Assembly (NCBI RefSeq): GCF_020166395.1
Contig: NZ_JAIQXU010000022.1
Span: forward strand, 15,798-79,797
Source of the DNA: Deinococcus betulae
Lineage (GTDB): Bacteria; Deinococcota; Deinococci; Deinococcales; Deinococcaceae
Direction: 5' to 3'
DNA length: 64,000 nt
Shown here: one piece after another, positions 43,029 through 55,237 of the stretch
Numbering within the stretch: position 1 is the stretch's first letter
Layout: every line of letters starts with the position of its first letter
Notes under the pieces: model-generated
What the model saw: the letters and a program-made list of their open reading frames with translations, nothing else
Told to the model about the DNA's origin: nothing
The model's database searches: none
Position numbers and translations under genes: made by a program

Positions 43029-43144
43029 CAGCTTGATTCAGGCGGACAGAGGAGCGCCCTCTGAAAGCGGGGAACTGGTTAGGCGATGACGCAGAGCAAG
43101 TCACCGCTACAGCCAGCAGCTGACGTGAGATTGAGGGGACTCTC

Positions 43145-43173
43145 TTGAGCTGACCGTTCGGTCAAATTAGGCT
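43145..43173 (+). promoter_or_regulatory. promoter with TetR-type operator in the spacer
   Basis: TTGAGC (43145-43150), 17-nt spacer, TAGGCT (43168-43173), then 7 nt to the ATG. The spacer starts with TGACCG-TT-CGGTCA (43151-43164), perfect 6-bp half-sites with a 2-nt centre, typical of operators for TetR/AcrR regulators. Binding there would block the promoter completely. No tetR gene is in the window. Confidence 0.75.
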
Positions 43174-43180
43174 AAGGGCC

Positions 43181-43624
43181 ATGGCCTTTCTTTACACTGC
43201 GCTGCTGACCATTCACAACCTCAACCGCTGGGTCGTTCTCCTGACTGGCGCATGGGCGCTGGTGGCCAGTCTGCGCGGGCGCTCGGCGGGGCGGCCCTTT
43301 GGCCCGGCGGACCGTCAGCCCGTCGTGGCTTTTATGGGCAGCCTGCACCTTCAGGTCGTGCTGGGGCTGATGCTGTTCGCCTTTCTGGGGATGCAGAATG
43401 TGCCTGTCTTTGCCGGGGCGCCGCGCGCCAGCTTTCAGTGGGAGCATCTGGGGCTGGGCTTACTGGCGGCCGTCTTCGCCACCCTGGCGAGTCGTCAGTC
43501 CCGCAAGGCCACCACCGATCCGGCCCGTTTTCAGGCAGCGGCCCTGTGGAGCGGCCTGGCGCTGCTGACGGTGCTGGTGGCTATTCCCTGGTGGCGCCCT
43601 CTGCTGCGGTTCTTCGGGGTGTAA
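43181..43624 (+). CDS. four-helix membrane protein under probable TetR control
   Basis: A 147-residue protein with four hydrophobic segments (about 5-28, 50-70, 88-104 and 120-140), including conserved-looking IHNLNRWVVL and WEHLGLG phrases with buried His. That resembles small heme- or quinone-binding membrane proteins, but I cannot name the family. The mRNA is leaderless (TAGGCT, 7 nt before the ATG) and the promoter spacer carries an operator-like palindrome. Nothing follows in the same direction, so it is a single-gene regulon member. Confidence 0.75.
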   Translation: MAFLYTALLTIHNLNRWVVLLTGAWALVASLRGRSAGRPFGPADRQPVVAFMGSLHLQVVLGLMLFAFLGMQNVPVFAGAPRASFQWEHLGLGLLAAVFATLASRQSRKATTDPARFQAAALWSGLALLTVLVAIPWWRPLLRFFGV

Positions 43625-43749
43625 AGACAGCGGCTGTCGGTTGAGCCCATACGGCAGAGCGGGGTATCACCTCCAAGACCGGAACCGGCACAGCTCACCA
43701 ATCCGATTGGCTTAAATCGTTGCCATAGCCCAGAGGGGCCAGCTCTATC

Positions 43750-44643
43750 TCAGGCCTGGCGTTTCTTCGCCTGTGCCACAATCTCCGGCAGGTGTTCGGG
43801 CAGGCGCTGCATGGGCAGGTCAAACACGGTGCGGGACGGCTCGTTGGGCGCCGTGTTGCCTTCTTTCAGCATGGCGTACTGGTCGCGTGTGATGGGTGGG
43901 TGGGGCAGCAGACCCATCAGGGGCACCGCCAGATTCATCAGGGGCAGGGGCACAGGCACAATCGGCTTGCGCTTGCCCAGCGCCCCTAATTCCAGTTCCA
44001 GCAGTTGCCGGAAGGTGTATTCGTCGGGGCCTGTCAGGCGAAAGGTTTCGCCCATCCCTGTCTCCGACTCGGCAGCGGTGGCGAAGGCGCGCGCCACGTC
44101 CTGCACACTGACGGGCCGGAAGGGAAATGAGCCGTCGCCAATCTGCGGCACGATGGGGGCCGTGCTGACCAGTTCGCGCAGCACTCGGCCAAAAAAGTCG
44201 TCGCCGACCCCAAAAATCAGGCTGGGCTGAAAGATCGTCCAGCGCATGCCGCTGGCCCGCACCAGGCCCTCGGCGCGGGCTTTAGAGCTGGAATACCCGC
44301 TGCCGCTGTCCCCGCGCGCGCCCAGGGCGCTCATGTGAACGTAACGGGCGTGCCGGGGCGTGGCGGCCAGCACATGCCGGGTGCCCTCGACATGCACCCC
44401 CTCAAAGGTCTGGTCCCTGGTTTCGGCAATGATGCCCACCAGATGCACCACGGCCTCCGGGTCGGCCTGGCCCACGGCGCGCTGCACGCTGCCGGGGTCC
44501 GTCACGTCCAGCTTCAGGCCGTGGGCGCCGGCCACCGCCTCGCCCCGGCGGCTGCCGGCCCAGACGGTATGCCCGCGCGCGCGTAACTCGGCCACGACGG
44601 CCCGCCCCACAAAGCCGCTGGCCCCGGTCACCAGAATGTTCAT
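43750..44643 (-). CDS. NAD(P)-dependent epimerase/NDUFA9-like protein
   Basis: A 297-residue atypical short-chain dehydrogenase. The Rossmann loop is [15 protein letters not shown] (about 3-17). [12 protein letters not shown] replaces the classical YxxxK site with a YSSSKA variant, and the later [12 protein letters not shown] and [13 protein letters not shown] are typical of NDUFA9-like or sugar-nucleotide epimerase homologues. These often bind NAD(P)H without known catalysis and accompany quinone or carotenoid genes. It is divergent from the UbiA/CrtI-like pair with 96 nt between starts. The start at 44643 fits the fold; the -10 (CACAAT) is weak. Confidence 0.8.
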   Translation of the reverse strand: MNILVTGASGFVGRAVVAELRARGHTVWAGSRRGEAVAGAHGLKLDVTDPGSVQRAVGQADPEAVVHLVGIIAETRDQTFEGVHVEGTRHVLAATPRHARYVHMSALGARGDSGSGYSSSKARAEGLVRASGMRWTIFQPSLIFGVGDDFFGRVLRELVSTAPIVPQIGDGSFPFRPVSVQDVARAFATAAESETGMGETFRLTGPDEYTFRQLLELELGALGKRKPIVPVPLPLMNLAVPLMGLLPHPPITRDQYAMLKEGNTAPNEPSRTVFDLPMQRLPEHLPEIVAQAKKRQA

Positions 44644-44739
44644 GCTCCGCATTGTGCGGGCCCAGGCCCCCGGCAGAACGTAGCCGCGCGCCCAGGTCGG
44701 GGCATCTGCCGGGTGGGGGCGGCGCGTACACTGCGGGCC

Positions 44740-45627
44740 GTGAGCCGCCTGCCCGCCCGCGCCTGGCCTGCCCACCTGCCCCTGCGGCGGGTGCTGGTGG
44801 TGTCGCGCCCGGCCCTGTGGGTGAATACCGTGGGCACCCTGGTGACGGGCGTGTGGCTCAGTGGGGAGCTGTATACCCTGCACCCCGGCGTGCTGGCGCT
44901 GCTGGCCTACCTCACCCTGCCGTTTAACCTCCTGATTTACGGCCTGAACGACCTCTTTGACCGCGAAGAAGACGCCCGCAGCAGCCGCAAAGGAGGCTGG
45001 CAGGGCGCGCGCCTGGCCAGCTATGAGGCCGCGCCCCTGCTGCGCGCCACCGCGTGGCTGAATGTGCCGGCCCTGCTGCTGCTGACCCTGGCCCTGCCCC
45101 CAGCCGCCACCGCTGTGCTGGCTGTGTCGGCGGCGCTGTTTGTGGCCTACAGCCTGCCGCCCCTGCGCCTCAAGGCCCGGCCCTTTCTGGACGGCCTGAG
45201 CAACGTGGCCTACGCGCTGCCCCTGGCGCTGCCCGCGCTGGTGCTGGGCAAGGGCGTGCCCTGGGCGCCGCTGCTGGCCCTGATGGCGTATTCGGTGGGG
45301 AAACACGCCTTTGACGCCGCGCAGGATATTCCCGCCGACCGCCTGGCCGGCACGCGCACAGTGGCGACCACGCTGGGCGCCGGGGGCACCGCCCTGTATG
45401 CCCTGGCCTGGTTCTGTCTGGCGGCGGCGCTGCTGTGGCCGGTGTCGCGCCTGACCGCGCTCGCGCTGCTGCTGACCTGCGGCGGCATGAGCCTGGCCCT
45501 GCGCCGCCGCCCCACCCCCGAGCAGGCTGCGCGGCTGTATCCCCTCAGCATCGTCACGCCCTGGATTGTGGGCGCGGTGGCCGGGGTGCAGTTGGTCTAC
45601 CTGCTGGCGCGCGGCTTGTGGCCGTAG
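44740..45627 (+). CDS. UbiA-family prenyltransferase
   Basis: A 295-residue integral membrane prenyltransferase with seven to nine hydrophobic segments. Aspartate-rich motifs are NDLFDREED (about 79-87) and DAAQDIPAD (about 200-208), the Mg-diphosphate sites of the UbiA superfamily. The CrtI-like gene begins inside its last codons (10-nt overlap), which points to a carotenoid or polar isoprenoid substrate, as in lycopene elongases, rather than ubiquinone or menaquinone. TACACT (44727-44732) precedes the GTG by 7 nt. Confidence 0.88.
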   Translation: MSRLPARAWPAHLPLRRVLVVSRPALWVNTVGTLVTGVWLSGELYTLHPGVLALLAYLTLPFNLLIYGLNDLFDREEDARSSRKGGWQGARLASYEAAPLLRATAWLNVPALLLLTLALPPAATAVLAVSAALFVAYSLPPLRLKARPFLDGLSNVAYALPLALPALVLGKGVPWAPLLALMAYSVGKHAFDAAQDIPADRLAGTRTVATTLGAGGTALYALAWFCLAAALLWPVSRLTALALLLTCGGMSLALRRRPTPEQAARLYPLSIVTPWIVGAVAGVQLVYLLARGLWP

Positions 45628-46976
45628 GCCGCTCAGTCGGGATTCTGGGCGGCGGCCTGGCGGGGCTGGCGCTCTCGGCGCTGCTGGCGGCGCGGGGCCA
45701 CCACGTCACCGTGTATGAGCGCGACCGGCTGGGCGGCAAACTGCGGCGCCTGAAGGTGGGCGGCCTGACCTTCGACACTGGCCCAAGCCTGTTCACTGTT
45801 CCTCAGGTCTGGCGCGCGTACCTGGCCCGGCTGGGCGAGCCTGACCCCCTGAACCTTCAGCCGCTGCCGGGTGGACTGGGGCAGTACCACACGCCGCACG
45901 GCCCGGTGCCGCTGCCGGTGCCGCCGGGGCATGCCCTGTTTGCCGACTGGCAGCGCTACGTGCGGATGGCCGCGCCACTGGCGCCGCACCTGCTAACCCT
46001 GCTGACCACCCCGCCGCGCCTCACTGACCCGGCTTTTCTGCGGGCCAGCGCCGCCCTGTTCCGGGTGACCGGGCATCACCTGACGGCGGCGGCCTGGCTG
46101 CGCGCCCGGCACTTTCCGCCTGCCCTGAGCCACGCTCTCGCCACGCAGGCCTTGAATGCAGGCCTGGCCCCGCAGGACGCCCCGGCGCTGTACGCCCTGC
46201 TGCCGGCCCTGGTGGGCGCCGAGGTGATGCGGCCAGCGCGGGGGATGGGCGCGCTGCTGGACGCCCTGAAAGACAGTGCGGCCGCGCGGGGTGTGGTGCT
46301 GCGCGAGGGTGAAGCGGTGACGCGAATCAGCGGCACCGCGCTGACGTTGAACGGAGCAGAGGCTGTCCGTCACGACCTCCTCGTGAGCGCCCTGGACCCG
46401 GTGAGACTGGCGGCCTTGCGGGGCCAGCGGGCGCCCTCGCCCCTGGCCCGGCGGACGGTCAGTGGCGTGGCGCTCTATGCTGCGCTGCCTGGGCCGACCT
46501 CTCTACCAGCCACGAGCGTTCTTCCGCCTGACGATTTCCGGGCGTTCCGGGCCGCAGTGCGGGCCGGTCAATGGCCCTCTTCCACCCTGGCCCTGGTCCA
46601 TGCCGAGGGCCGGCGCCTGAGCGTACTGCTGGCCGCGCCCGCCACGGGCGCCGCCGTGACGCCAGAGCATCCCTGGGTGCAGTTCCAGGTTGCGCGGATA
46701 GAGGAGACCCTGGGGGTGCCGGGCCTGCTGGCCTCTGCCCAGGCGGTCACGGCGCTGCCGCCTGCCCATTACGCCGCTGGGGGCCATCCGGGCGGCGCGC
46801 TGTATGGGGCCGCAGTGCCGCCCTGGCGCGGAGGCCCGCTGCATCCTCAGCCCTACCGCGTGGCGCCGGGGCTGTGGCAGGTGGGCGCGGGCGTGCATCC
46901 GGGCGGCGGCCTGCCGGCCATTCTGGGCGGCGCGCTGCTGGTGGACACGCTGCTGGCCGAGGCGAACGGGCGGTAA
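45618..46976 (+). CDS. CrtI-like FAD-dependent carotenoid oxidoreductase
   Basis: A 452-residue flavoprotein. The N-terminal [27 protein letters not shown] dinucleotide-binding motif is followed by LGGKL and FDTGPSLFT, as in phytoene desaturase and its relatives. The C-terminal segment [24 protein letters not shown] is the carotenoid-desaturase signature. It starts at a GTG overlapping the ubiA-like gene by 10 nt, so expression is coupled. It could desaturate, hydroxylate or isomerise a carotenoid; the exact step is not deducible. Confidence 0.88.
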   Translation: MAVGRSVGILGGGLAGLALSALLAARGHHVTVYERDRLGGKLRRLKVGGLTFDTGPSLFTVPQVWRAYLARLGEPDPLNLQPLPGGLGQYHTPHGPVPLPVPPGHALFADWQRYVRMAAPLAPHLLTLLTTPPRLTDPAFLRASAALFRVTGHHLTAAAWLRARHFPPALSHALATQALNAGLAPQDAPALYALLPALVGAEVMRPARGMGALLDALKDSAAARGVVLREGEAVTRISGTALTLNGAEAVRHDLLVSALDPVRLAALRGQRAPSPLARRTVSGVALYAALPGPTSLPATSVLPPDDFRAFRAAVRAGQWPSSTLALVHAEGRRLSVLLAAPATGAAVTPEHPWVQFQVARIEETLGVPGLLASAQAVTALPPAHYAAGGHPGGALYGAAVPPWRGGPLHPQPYRVAPGLWQVGAGVHPGGGLPAILGGALLVDTLLAEANGR

Positions 46977-46986
46977 AACGTTCTCA

Positions 46987-47157
46987 TGATTCCGGTTGAA
47001 TCGAGCAGAATGCCGGGTGGAATCTGAGCGGACCTGGAAAGCGGCGCCGCAGACTTGACAAGCTCCGCAGGAGAGTGGGAAGGAAAAAGGACGGATTTCG
47101 CGCTCTGCAGGGCAGCCGGTGCCTTCTCAGCTGTGCTGTCATGAAGTGGAATCCGTA
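46987..47157 (+). repeat. degenerate repeat, copy F (second subfamily, expanded)
   Basis: About 171 bp. It starts TGATTCCGGTTGAATCGAG after a TCA, shares AATCGAGCAGAATGC, ACGGATTTCGCG and GCTGTGCTG with copy E, and ends GTGGAATCCGTA. An extra block around 47042-47085 explains the greater length. It lies between the CrtI-like stop and the promoter of the next gene. Confidence 0.75.
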
Positions 47158-47238
47158 GAGAGCAGGTCTTGGGTGAGCCACCCGGCCTGCTGGTCAAGCC
47201 TTGAGGCAGCGTCAGCTCTCCTGTCCTACTCTCGGGCT

Positions 47239-49185
47239 ATGCGTGTTTTCCTCCTTGCGGCTCTGCTGGCGTCAGCGGCTTCGGCCGCCTCTGGTCCCTA
47301 CACCATCACGCTGCCTGGGCACAGCGCCGGGTCATTCGGTTCGCCCAACGACCCTATCGGCGCCCCAGCGGGGGGCGTAGCATGGCGCAGCGACCAGGAG
47401 GTTTACACCCTGGACACCACCCGCGTCCTGAAGCGCTGGAGCGTGGCTGGCGGCGCTCTGCTGGCCACGCAAACCCTCTCACCGCTGGCGGCGGTGCCCG
47501 GCAGCACCCTGACGCTGGAGGACCGCGCGCCGGACGGGGGCCTGCTGCTGCAAGGGCAGGGGTATAGGGGGCCCCAACCAGTGGGCCTGCGCGCCCGCCT
47601 GAACCTTCAGACCGGCAAGGCCCAGACCGAGGCCGCCTGCACCGCCAGTGCCGTGACCCTGAACCGCTGCACACCCGACGGGCAGACCCGCGCCTGGGTG
47701 CAGGGCGGGGCGCTGCGGGTCCAGGGGCGGGGGACGGGCCAGACCTGGCCGCTGCCAAAGGGACTGAAGCCCGCCGTGCTGGGCCTCAGTCCTGATGGGC
47801 GGCGCGCGGCCCTGCTGGTCCTGACTCCAGTGGCCGACTGGGGGGACCACGGGCGCGGCATCCTGTACATCTGGAACGACCTGAGCCGCTCTGCCGCGCC
47901 CCAGCGGCTGGACCTGAAGGCACCTCTTCTGTTGCCGGGCGGCACCCTGCGCCCAACCGGCCAGGGCTGGGTGCTGGCGGCCACGGTGTACAACACAGGC
48001 GACGGTATCAGCGGGGGCGGGGCGCGGGAAGGGCAGTGGCTGGCCCTCTTTGACCTGGCGGGGCGGGTGGCCTGGCAAGTGCCAGCCACAGTGGGATTAC
48101 GGGGGGCGTGGCCCTCACCTGACGGCCGCCTCTTCGTGACGCTGCGGGAAGGCAGTGTGCCCGAAGTGCGCCGCACCGCCGACGGCACACTGCTGCGCGG
48201 TCTGGGAGAGGCGGTGCAGGCGGCCGTGCCTCTGGCCCGCGGGCACGCCCTGGTCGCTCTGCACGGGGGCGGCGGTGCAGGGCGGCTGGCGCTGGTAGAC
48301 CGCTCAGGGGTCAGGACACTGGCGCCCGTCCGGGCCGACGTGCTGGCCGCTACGGCCACAGGCACCCTCTTCGCCTCGGCGCAGGGGCGGCTGGTGCGGC
48401 TACACGGCGCGCGGGGCGAGGTAAAGGGCAGTTGGACGGCGGCGGGCGAGGTCACCGCGCTGGCCTTTTCCCCCGACAGCCAGGTGCTGAGCGCCTGGGT
48501 TTCGACAAGAACCGGGACGCTGGTGCAGGCGTGGACCCTGGCAGGCACACCGCTGGACCTGCCGGCCGGGGCCACCTTCCCGGTGCAGTCGGTGGTGTTC
48601 ACCACGGCAGATGACAAGAATGGCCCAGAGCAGGGCTACCGCGAGCGCCTGAGCGTCCTGACCCTGAGTGGTAAAGTTCTGTGGCAGACGCCGTGGACGC
48701 GCGGCGACCTCTCGGTGCAGCCGTCGGCGGATGGCCGGGCCGCTGTGGTGTCGGGCCTGGACCCACAGGCCACCGGAGACCCCGTGGCCCGGCGGTTCTG
48801 GCGGGTCCATGCTCAGACGGGTCGCCCTGGTCCGGTGCTGGTCATGAAACCCACCACCCAGGACCCCAATTCTGGCTGGCGGCTCGCGGCCCTGAACGGC
48901 ACAGGCCGGCTGGCCCTGCTGGGCGAGGGCAGCGGCGACGGCTGCGGTTGGGGCTTGCTGGGCTACCGGCTGGCCGATGTGCAGACGGGGCGCCTGCTGC
49001 CCACACCGCCCCGTCTGGCCCAGGGCTATAACCGCACGGGTGACTGCGGGTTCAACGTGCCTTTCCTGGAGGCCGCCTTTGCTCCCGACGGCCACCTGCT
49101 GATTCAGGACGGCAACCGCCTGGACTGGTGGAGTATTCCGGGCTTCGGCGTTCCGGCGGTGCCAACTGGTCAGGACGTGCCCTGA
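47239..49185 (+). CDS. exported WD40/PQQ-like repeat protein of unknown function
   Basis: A 648-residue protein with a signal peptide (about 1-19, ending ASAAS) and repeated beta-propeller blades such as LGLSPDGRRAALLVL, GAWPSPDGRLFVTL, LAFSPDSQVLSAWV and VQPSADGRAAVVSG. It is probably a periplasmic or surface propeller; no catalytic motif is seen. TACTCT (47227-47232) is 6 nt before the ATG at 47239. Related exported propellers are frequent in Deinococcus genomes, but I cannot assign a partner. Confidence 0.8.
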   Translation: MRVFLLAALLASAASAASGPYTITLPGHSAGSFGSPNDPIGAPAGGVAWRSDQEVYTLDTTRVLKRWSVAGGALLATQTLSPLAAVPGSTLTLEDRAPDGGLLLQGQGYRGPQPVGLRARLNLQTGKAQTEAACTASAVTLNRCTPDGQTRAWVQGGALRVQGRGTGQTWPLPKGLKPAVLGLSPDGRRAALLVLTPVADWGDHGRGILYIWNDLSRSAAPQRLDLKAPLLLPGGTLRPTGQGWVLAATVYNTGDGISGGGAREGQWLALFDLAGRVAWQVPATVGLRGAWPSPDGRLFVTLREGSVPEVRRTADGTLLRGLGEAVQAAVPLARGHALVALHGGGGAGRLALVDRSGVRTLAPVRADVLAATATGTLFASAQGRLVRLHGARGEVKGSWTAAGEVTALAFSPDSQVLSAWVSTRTGTLVQAWTLAGTPLDLPAGATFPVQSVVFTTADDKNGPEQGYRERLSVLTLSGKVLWQTPWTRGDLSVQPSADGRAAVVSGLDPQATGDPVARRFWRVHAQTGRPGPVLVMKPTTQDPNSGWRLAALNGTGRLALLGEGSGDGCGWGLLGYRLADVQTGRLLPTPPRLAQGYNRTGDCGFNVPFLEAAFAPDGHLLIQDGNRLDWWSIPGFGVPAVPTGQDVP

Positions 49186-49326
49186 CACGGGCCTCCTTTG
49201 AGTCCAAAACATTGTTCCATTGCTGGAGTACCGTCTTTTTTCATGTTCGCTCTGCGTTCGCTTTGCGAGGCCGCTCACCTCACCTGAGTTCCGTCGAGCA
49301 GAAGCGCCTTCCCTTGGCCCCAGACC

Positions 49327-49352
49327 GCAAAACCCCCGGCATTCACCGGGGG
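49327..49352 (-). terminator. terminator of the proline catabolism operon
   Basis: On the minus strand CCCCCGG (49352-49346), a 6-nt loop, CCGGGGG (49339-49333) and TTTTGC. It lies 20 nt after the pruA stop. Confidence 0.88.
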
Positions 49353-49371
49353 CTTGCTGTGGGGTTTCTGG

Positions 49372-50939
<1,568 letters not shown>

Positions 50940-50943
<4 letters not shown>

Positions 50944-51815
50944 GGGGTGTCTCCTTGCAGTAGGGGGGCGAGGTCGCGGGCAAAGTCAGCGGGAGTGCGG
51001 GCCGGGCGGCCCAGCAACCGGGGGAGGTCGTCCGAAACGTGGGCGGCCAGCCCAAAGCGGGCGGTGGCATAAATGGCTTCCATGACCAGAATCTGTGCCG
51101 CCGGGATGCCCTGGCGCCGCAGGTGCCGGAAAAAAGCCAGTGGCGAGGGGTTGGTCGAGTGGATATAGCGGCCCAGCGCCGCCGAGAAAGTAGCTGCCAA
51201 TTCGTCGTAGGTCAGCGCCTGCGCGCCGGTCAGCTCGTAGGCCCTGTTCTCGTGCCCGGCCTCGGTCAGAACGGTGGCAGCGGCCTCAGCCACATCGCGC
51301 ACGTCCACGAAGCTGGTGCGGCCCTGTCCGGCGGGCACGGCCAGGACGCCGCGTTTCAGGTCGCTCAGGTGGGTGTTCGTCAGGTTCTGCAGGAAGAAGC
51401 CGGGGCGCAGGAAGGTCCAGGCCGCGCCTGTGCCGCGCAGGTACGCTTCAAGCTGCGCGTGGGGTGTTATGGGCAGGCGCTCAGCCCCTTGCAGAGACAG
51501 CAGGACAAAGTGCCGCACCCCTGCGCCCAGGGCCACGTCCAGCGCGGGCACCAGGTCACGGGTCACGCGGCTCAGTTGCGGGGGCCGCAGCACGAACAGC
51601 TGTTCCAGGCCCTGCATGGCGTGCGCGTAGGTGGGCCGCTCGCCAAAGGTCAGGGCACGGAACTCGACCTGGCTCGCCACGTCGGCCAGGGCCTCGCGGG
51701 CAGCCTCCGGGCGGCGGGCCAGCACCCGCACCTGCGCGCCCCGGCGCAGCAACGCCCTGACCAGCGGCGTGCCCACGTTGCCGGGGGCGCCGGTGACCCC
51801 GATCAGACCAGGCAT
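50940..51815 (-). CDS. NmrA-like NAD(P)-binding protein in the proline operon
   Basis: A 291-residue atypical short-chain dehydrogenase with [15 protein letters not shown] (Rossmann loop), [10 protein letters not shown] and [11 protein letters not shown], typical of NmrA-like or quinone-oxidoreductase-2-like proteins. It overlaps putA by one nt (TGATG) and pruA by four (ATGA), so it is translated with them. The usual catalytic YxxxK is not evident. A redox-sensing or P5C/quinone-related role is possible but unknown; this gene is not part of the standard proline pathway. Confidence 0.85.
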
Positions 51816-52749
51816 CAGCCCTTGAGCATGCCGCGCAGCACGAACATCACGTTCGCAGGGCGCTCGGCGATGCGGCGGCTGAAATACGGATACCAGTCGC
51901 GGCCGTAGGGGATATAGGCGCGCACCCGGTAGCCCGCTGCGGCCAGACTCTTTTGCAGGTCACGGCGAATGCCGTACAGCATCTGAAACTCGTAGGCGTC
52001 TTTGGCGATCCCGTGCGCCAGCGCAAACATCTTCACGTCCTCCACGATGCTTTCGTCGTGCGTGGCCACGTTGACGTAATTCCCGGCCTTCATGTGGGCG
52101 TACACCAGCTGGCGGTAGGCCGCGTCCACATCGGCCTTGACGGGCATCGCCACTGTCTCGGGTTCCAGGTACGCGCCCTTGACGATGCGGAGGTTCGGCT
52201 TCAGGTCGTCCAGGCTGGCGCGGTCAGCCTCGCTGCGGTACAGATAGCTTTGCAGCACGGTGCCCACATGGTCATGGCCGTACTCGCCGACCAGCGTGCG
52301 GAACTGCGCCAGGGTCTGGTCCACGCGTGGGTGGTCTTCCATATCCAGGCACACGAAGCCGCCGTACCCGGTGGCCCGCCCGATGATGCGCCGCGCGTTT
52401 GTCAGGCCCAGGTCCTCGCCATTCACCGTCTTGCCCTGGCCGACACTGGAGAGCTTGATGCTCACGTACGGCGTCACGCCGGCAGCGTGCGCAGCTTCAA
52501 TGACCTTGAGCACGTTGTCGGCAAAAGCCGTGCACTGCTCGGGCGACTCGATAAATTCGCCCAGCAGGTCCAGGTTGGCCAGGATGCCGTCTCTGGCCAG
52601 TTCCTGCACGGCGGCGATGGCGGTGTCGGGGCCTTCGCCGGCCACGAACCGCTGGGCCATGCCCCACCCACGCGCACGCACAAGGTTCTCGATGGTTTTC
52701 TGGCCGGCCACCGTCAGCACGGCTTTGCGGTACAGCTGGTTGAAGTCGG

Positions 52750-52753
<4 letters not shown>
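51815..52753 (-). CDS. putA: proline dehydrogenase
   Basis: FAD enzyme oxidising proline to P5C. The 312-residue monofunctional form has [44 protein letters not shown] and the FAD/substrate motif [22 protein letters not shown] of the Thermus-type PRODH barrel. Start and stop overlap both neighbours (4 nt with gntR, 1 nt with the NmrA-like gene). The gene could equally be called prodh. Confidence 0.97.
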
Positions 52754-53412
<659 letters not shown>

Positions 53413-53419
53413 GTTGGAT

Positions 53420-53431
53420 ATTGTATACAAT
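53420..53431. promoter_or_regulatory. GntR operator overlapping the operon promoter
   Basis: ATTGTATACAAT is a perfect 12-bp palindrome that fits the FadR-subfamily operator form TNGTNNNACNA and includes the -10 TACAAT of the gntR-putA-nmrA-pruA operon (minus strand). Confidence 0.8.
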
Positions 53432-53638
53432 TTTGGGTACGAAGAGCAGGCCTGAAACGCCTGAAAACGGTGCCGGTTTAGGCAACAGGAAGAGGCTCTG
53501 CGGAGAGCTTCTTAACTCCATGTGCCGCCCTGATTCCACCCTCTGCTGAGAACAGCCTCTTGAGAGAGCGCTGTATGACGTACGTAGAGTGAAGCGAGGT
53601 TGGGGTGCTGTCTTCAGACTTGAGCTGACGGCTCCGGT

Positions 53639-54100
53639 TTACTCGCCGTCATCCTGGGTCAGGCGCTGCAGGGGGCGCAGCACAAACAGAAACAGCAGCG
53701 TTGCGCCGGCAGCAAAGACGTACAGATGCAGGCCACAGGCCACTCCTACCCCGGCAGTGGCCAGCAGACTGGCGGCAGTGGTCAAGCCGCGCGTCCTTTC
53801 CCCCTTGCCCGAGGAAAAGATGGTGCCGGCTCCCAGGAAGCTCACGCCACTGACCACGGCGGCCAGTACCCCCACGAGGTCAAAACGCACCGCCGGATTG
53901 TCATTGCCAAACTGCCGGATCAGCTGCTCGGCCAGCACCACGAACAGCGCCGCGCTGATGCCCACCAGCATGTGGGTGCGCAGGCCTGCCCCGGCGCGGT
54001 GGGCTTCGCGTTCCCAGCCAATCAGGCCGCTCAGCAGCGCCGCGACCAGCAGCCCTATCATCAGGTGCAGCTGCGTGATCAGTGGGGTCCAGACCTCCAT
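53639..54100 (-). CDS. MgtC/SapB-family membrane protein
   Basis: A 153-residue protein with four hydrophobic segments and the family phrases [36 protein letters not shown] and [20 protein letters not shown]. It corresponds to the N-terminal domain of MgtC without the C-terminal ACT-like part. Family members affect Mg2+ homeostasis and ATP synthase. TAGCGT (54109-54114) is 8 nt before the ATG at 54100, preferred over an in-frame ATG at 54142. Confidence 0.9.
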   Translation of the reverse strand: MEVWTPLITQLHLMIGLLVAALLSGLIGWEREAHRAGAGLRTHMLVGISAALFVVLAEQLIRQFGNDNPAVRFDLVGVLAAVVSGVSFLGAGTIFSSGKGERTRGLTTAASLLATAGVGVACGLHLYVFAAGATLLFLFVLRPLQRLTQDDGE

Positions 54101-54225
54101 GTGCCCCGACGCTACGGGCTTCCCGGTCAGCTCACAAGCCATCGGTCTTTACCATTGATTGGTCTGCTGTCTGTCAGAGCGACATAAAGTAACTCAGAGC
54201 ACGTTTGGGGTGGGTGCCTCCCCCC

Positions 54226-54325
54226 TACACTGCACTCATAGTTTCCTGGGTACGCACATTGGGTAAGAGGCGCACAGGTAGATTCTGGGCGCCTCCCATG
54301 TTCTATGGAAGCTAAGGAGTGGATT
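54226..54325 (+). promoter_or_regulatory. csp promoter and long leader
   Basis: TACACT (54226-54231) is the best -10 upstream of csp and would give a leader of about 88 nt with AAGGAG before the ATG. Long structured leaders are a known feature of cold shock mRNAs. The -35 is poor (GTTTGG at 17 nt). Confidence 0.45.
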
Positions 54326-54604
54326 ATGGCAGTAGGGAAAGTTAAGTGGTTCAACGCAGAAAAGGGTTACGGCTTCATTCAGACTGAAGGCAGCCCTGAT
54401 GTCTTCGCGCACTTCAGCGCCATCCAGGCCAGCGGCTTCAAGAAGCTGAACGAAGGCGACGAGGTCGAATTCGAAATCGAAGAAGGCCAGCGCGGCAAAG
54501 GCCCCCAGGCCAAGAACATTGTGGTGACCAAAGCGGCCCCCGTCAGCGAGTACGGCGGCGGCAACGGCAATGGCGGCGGCGCCCGCCGCAACGACCGCTG
54601 GTAA
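54326..54604 (+). CDS. csp: cold shock protein
   Basis: RNA chaperone with a single cold-shock domain. The 92 residues include [12 protein letters not shown] (RNP1) and VFAHFSAI (RNP2), followed by a Gly/Asn/Arg-rich tail of about 25 residues that is longer than in E. coli CspA (70 residues). The ATG at 54326 has AAGGAG; an in-frame ATG at 54305 would add seven unrelated residues. A clear terminator follows. Confidence 0.96.
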   Translation: MAVGKVKWFNAEKGYGFIQTEGSPDVFAHFSAIQASGFKKLNEGDEVEFEIEEGQRGKGPQAKNIVVTKAAPVSEYGGGNGNGGGARRNDRW

Positions 54605-54620
54605 GACAGACTTTCCAGCT

Positions 54621-54656
54621 GAAGAAGGCATCCAATCTGGGTGCCTTCTTCTTTTG
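54621..54656 (+). terminator. terminator after csp
   Basis: A perfect 10-bp stem GAAGAAGGCA/TGCCTTCTTC (54621-54651) followed by TTTT, 17 nt after the csp stop. Confidence 0.9.
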
Positions 54657-54733
54657 GTAGAAGGTCAATGGGGTTGCGGGAAGGTGCCCCTGCTCACCGC
54701 CAAGAATGCTGCCAGTCAACTGAAGTGCTGCTT

Positions 54734-55150
54734 TCAGCGCTCGCCTGAGCTGTAGGGTGCAATTGGAAAAATCCGCTCGGCCAGGGCCAGCAGGCCGCGT
54801 TCGCCCGCGCGGCCCTGACACGGCGTGGTGTGATTGCATAGGGTGATGTACCGGGTGCGCCGGGCCGCCACATGGACGCGGTACACGGACGCCTCGGTGC
54901 GGCTGCGGGTGTGGTGGCACAGGTCGCAGTGCAAAGCCCCCCGGTGCTTGGGGTCCAGCGGTGTAAATTCGGCCAGCTGGTCACCGTGCACCAGGGCCAG
55001 TCGGCCGTCGGCCACCGGGTACAGGCCCAGCGTGGGCGGCGCATCCCCGGTGGCCGTTCCAAATAACTCGCGGTGCGTCTCTGGAAAAAGTTCGCGCAGC
55101 AGGTCCTGTGCGCTGTGCGATTCCTGGTCCTTACGCTGAGGGTCGTTCAT
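54734..55150 (-). CDS. hypothetical protein with treble-clef-like zinc motif
   Basis: A 138-residue protein whose second half has CDLCHHTR followed 25 residues later by [12 protein letters not shown], a four-cysteine zinc-binding pattern reminiscent of the C-terminal domain of FusB-type EF-G-binding proteins. The N-terminal half is acidic and helical. TACACT (55159-55164) lies 8 nt before the ATG. It is divergent from recO with 87 nt between starts, the two -10 boxes facing away from each other. Confidence 0.65.
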   Translation of the reverse strand: MNDPQRKDQESHSAQDLLRELFPETHRELFGTATGDAPPTLGLYPVADGRLALVHGDQLAEFTPLDPKHRGALHCDLCHHTRSRTEASVYRVHVAARRTRYITLCNHTTPCQGRAGERGLLALAERIFPIAPYSSGER

Positions 55151-55237
55151 TGGTTCGCAGTGTAGGCGAGGGCCTGGGCCCCGAAGGTGGACAGAGGCAC
55201 AGCCCGCCGCCGGGGTGCGGCGCTACACTGCCTGGCG

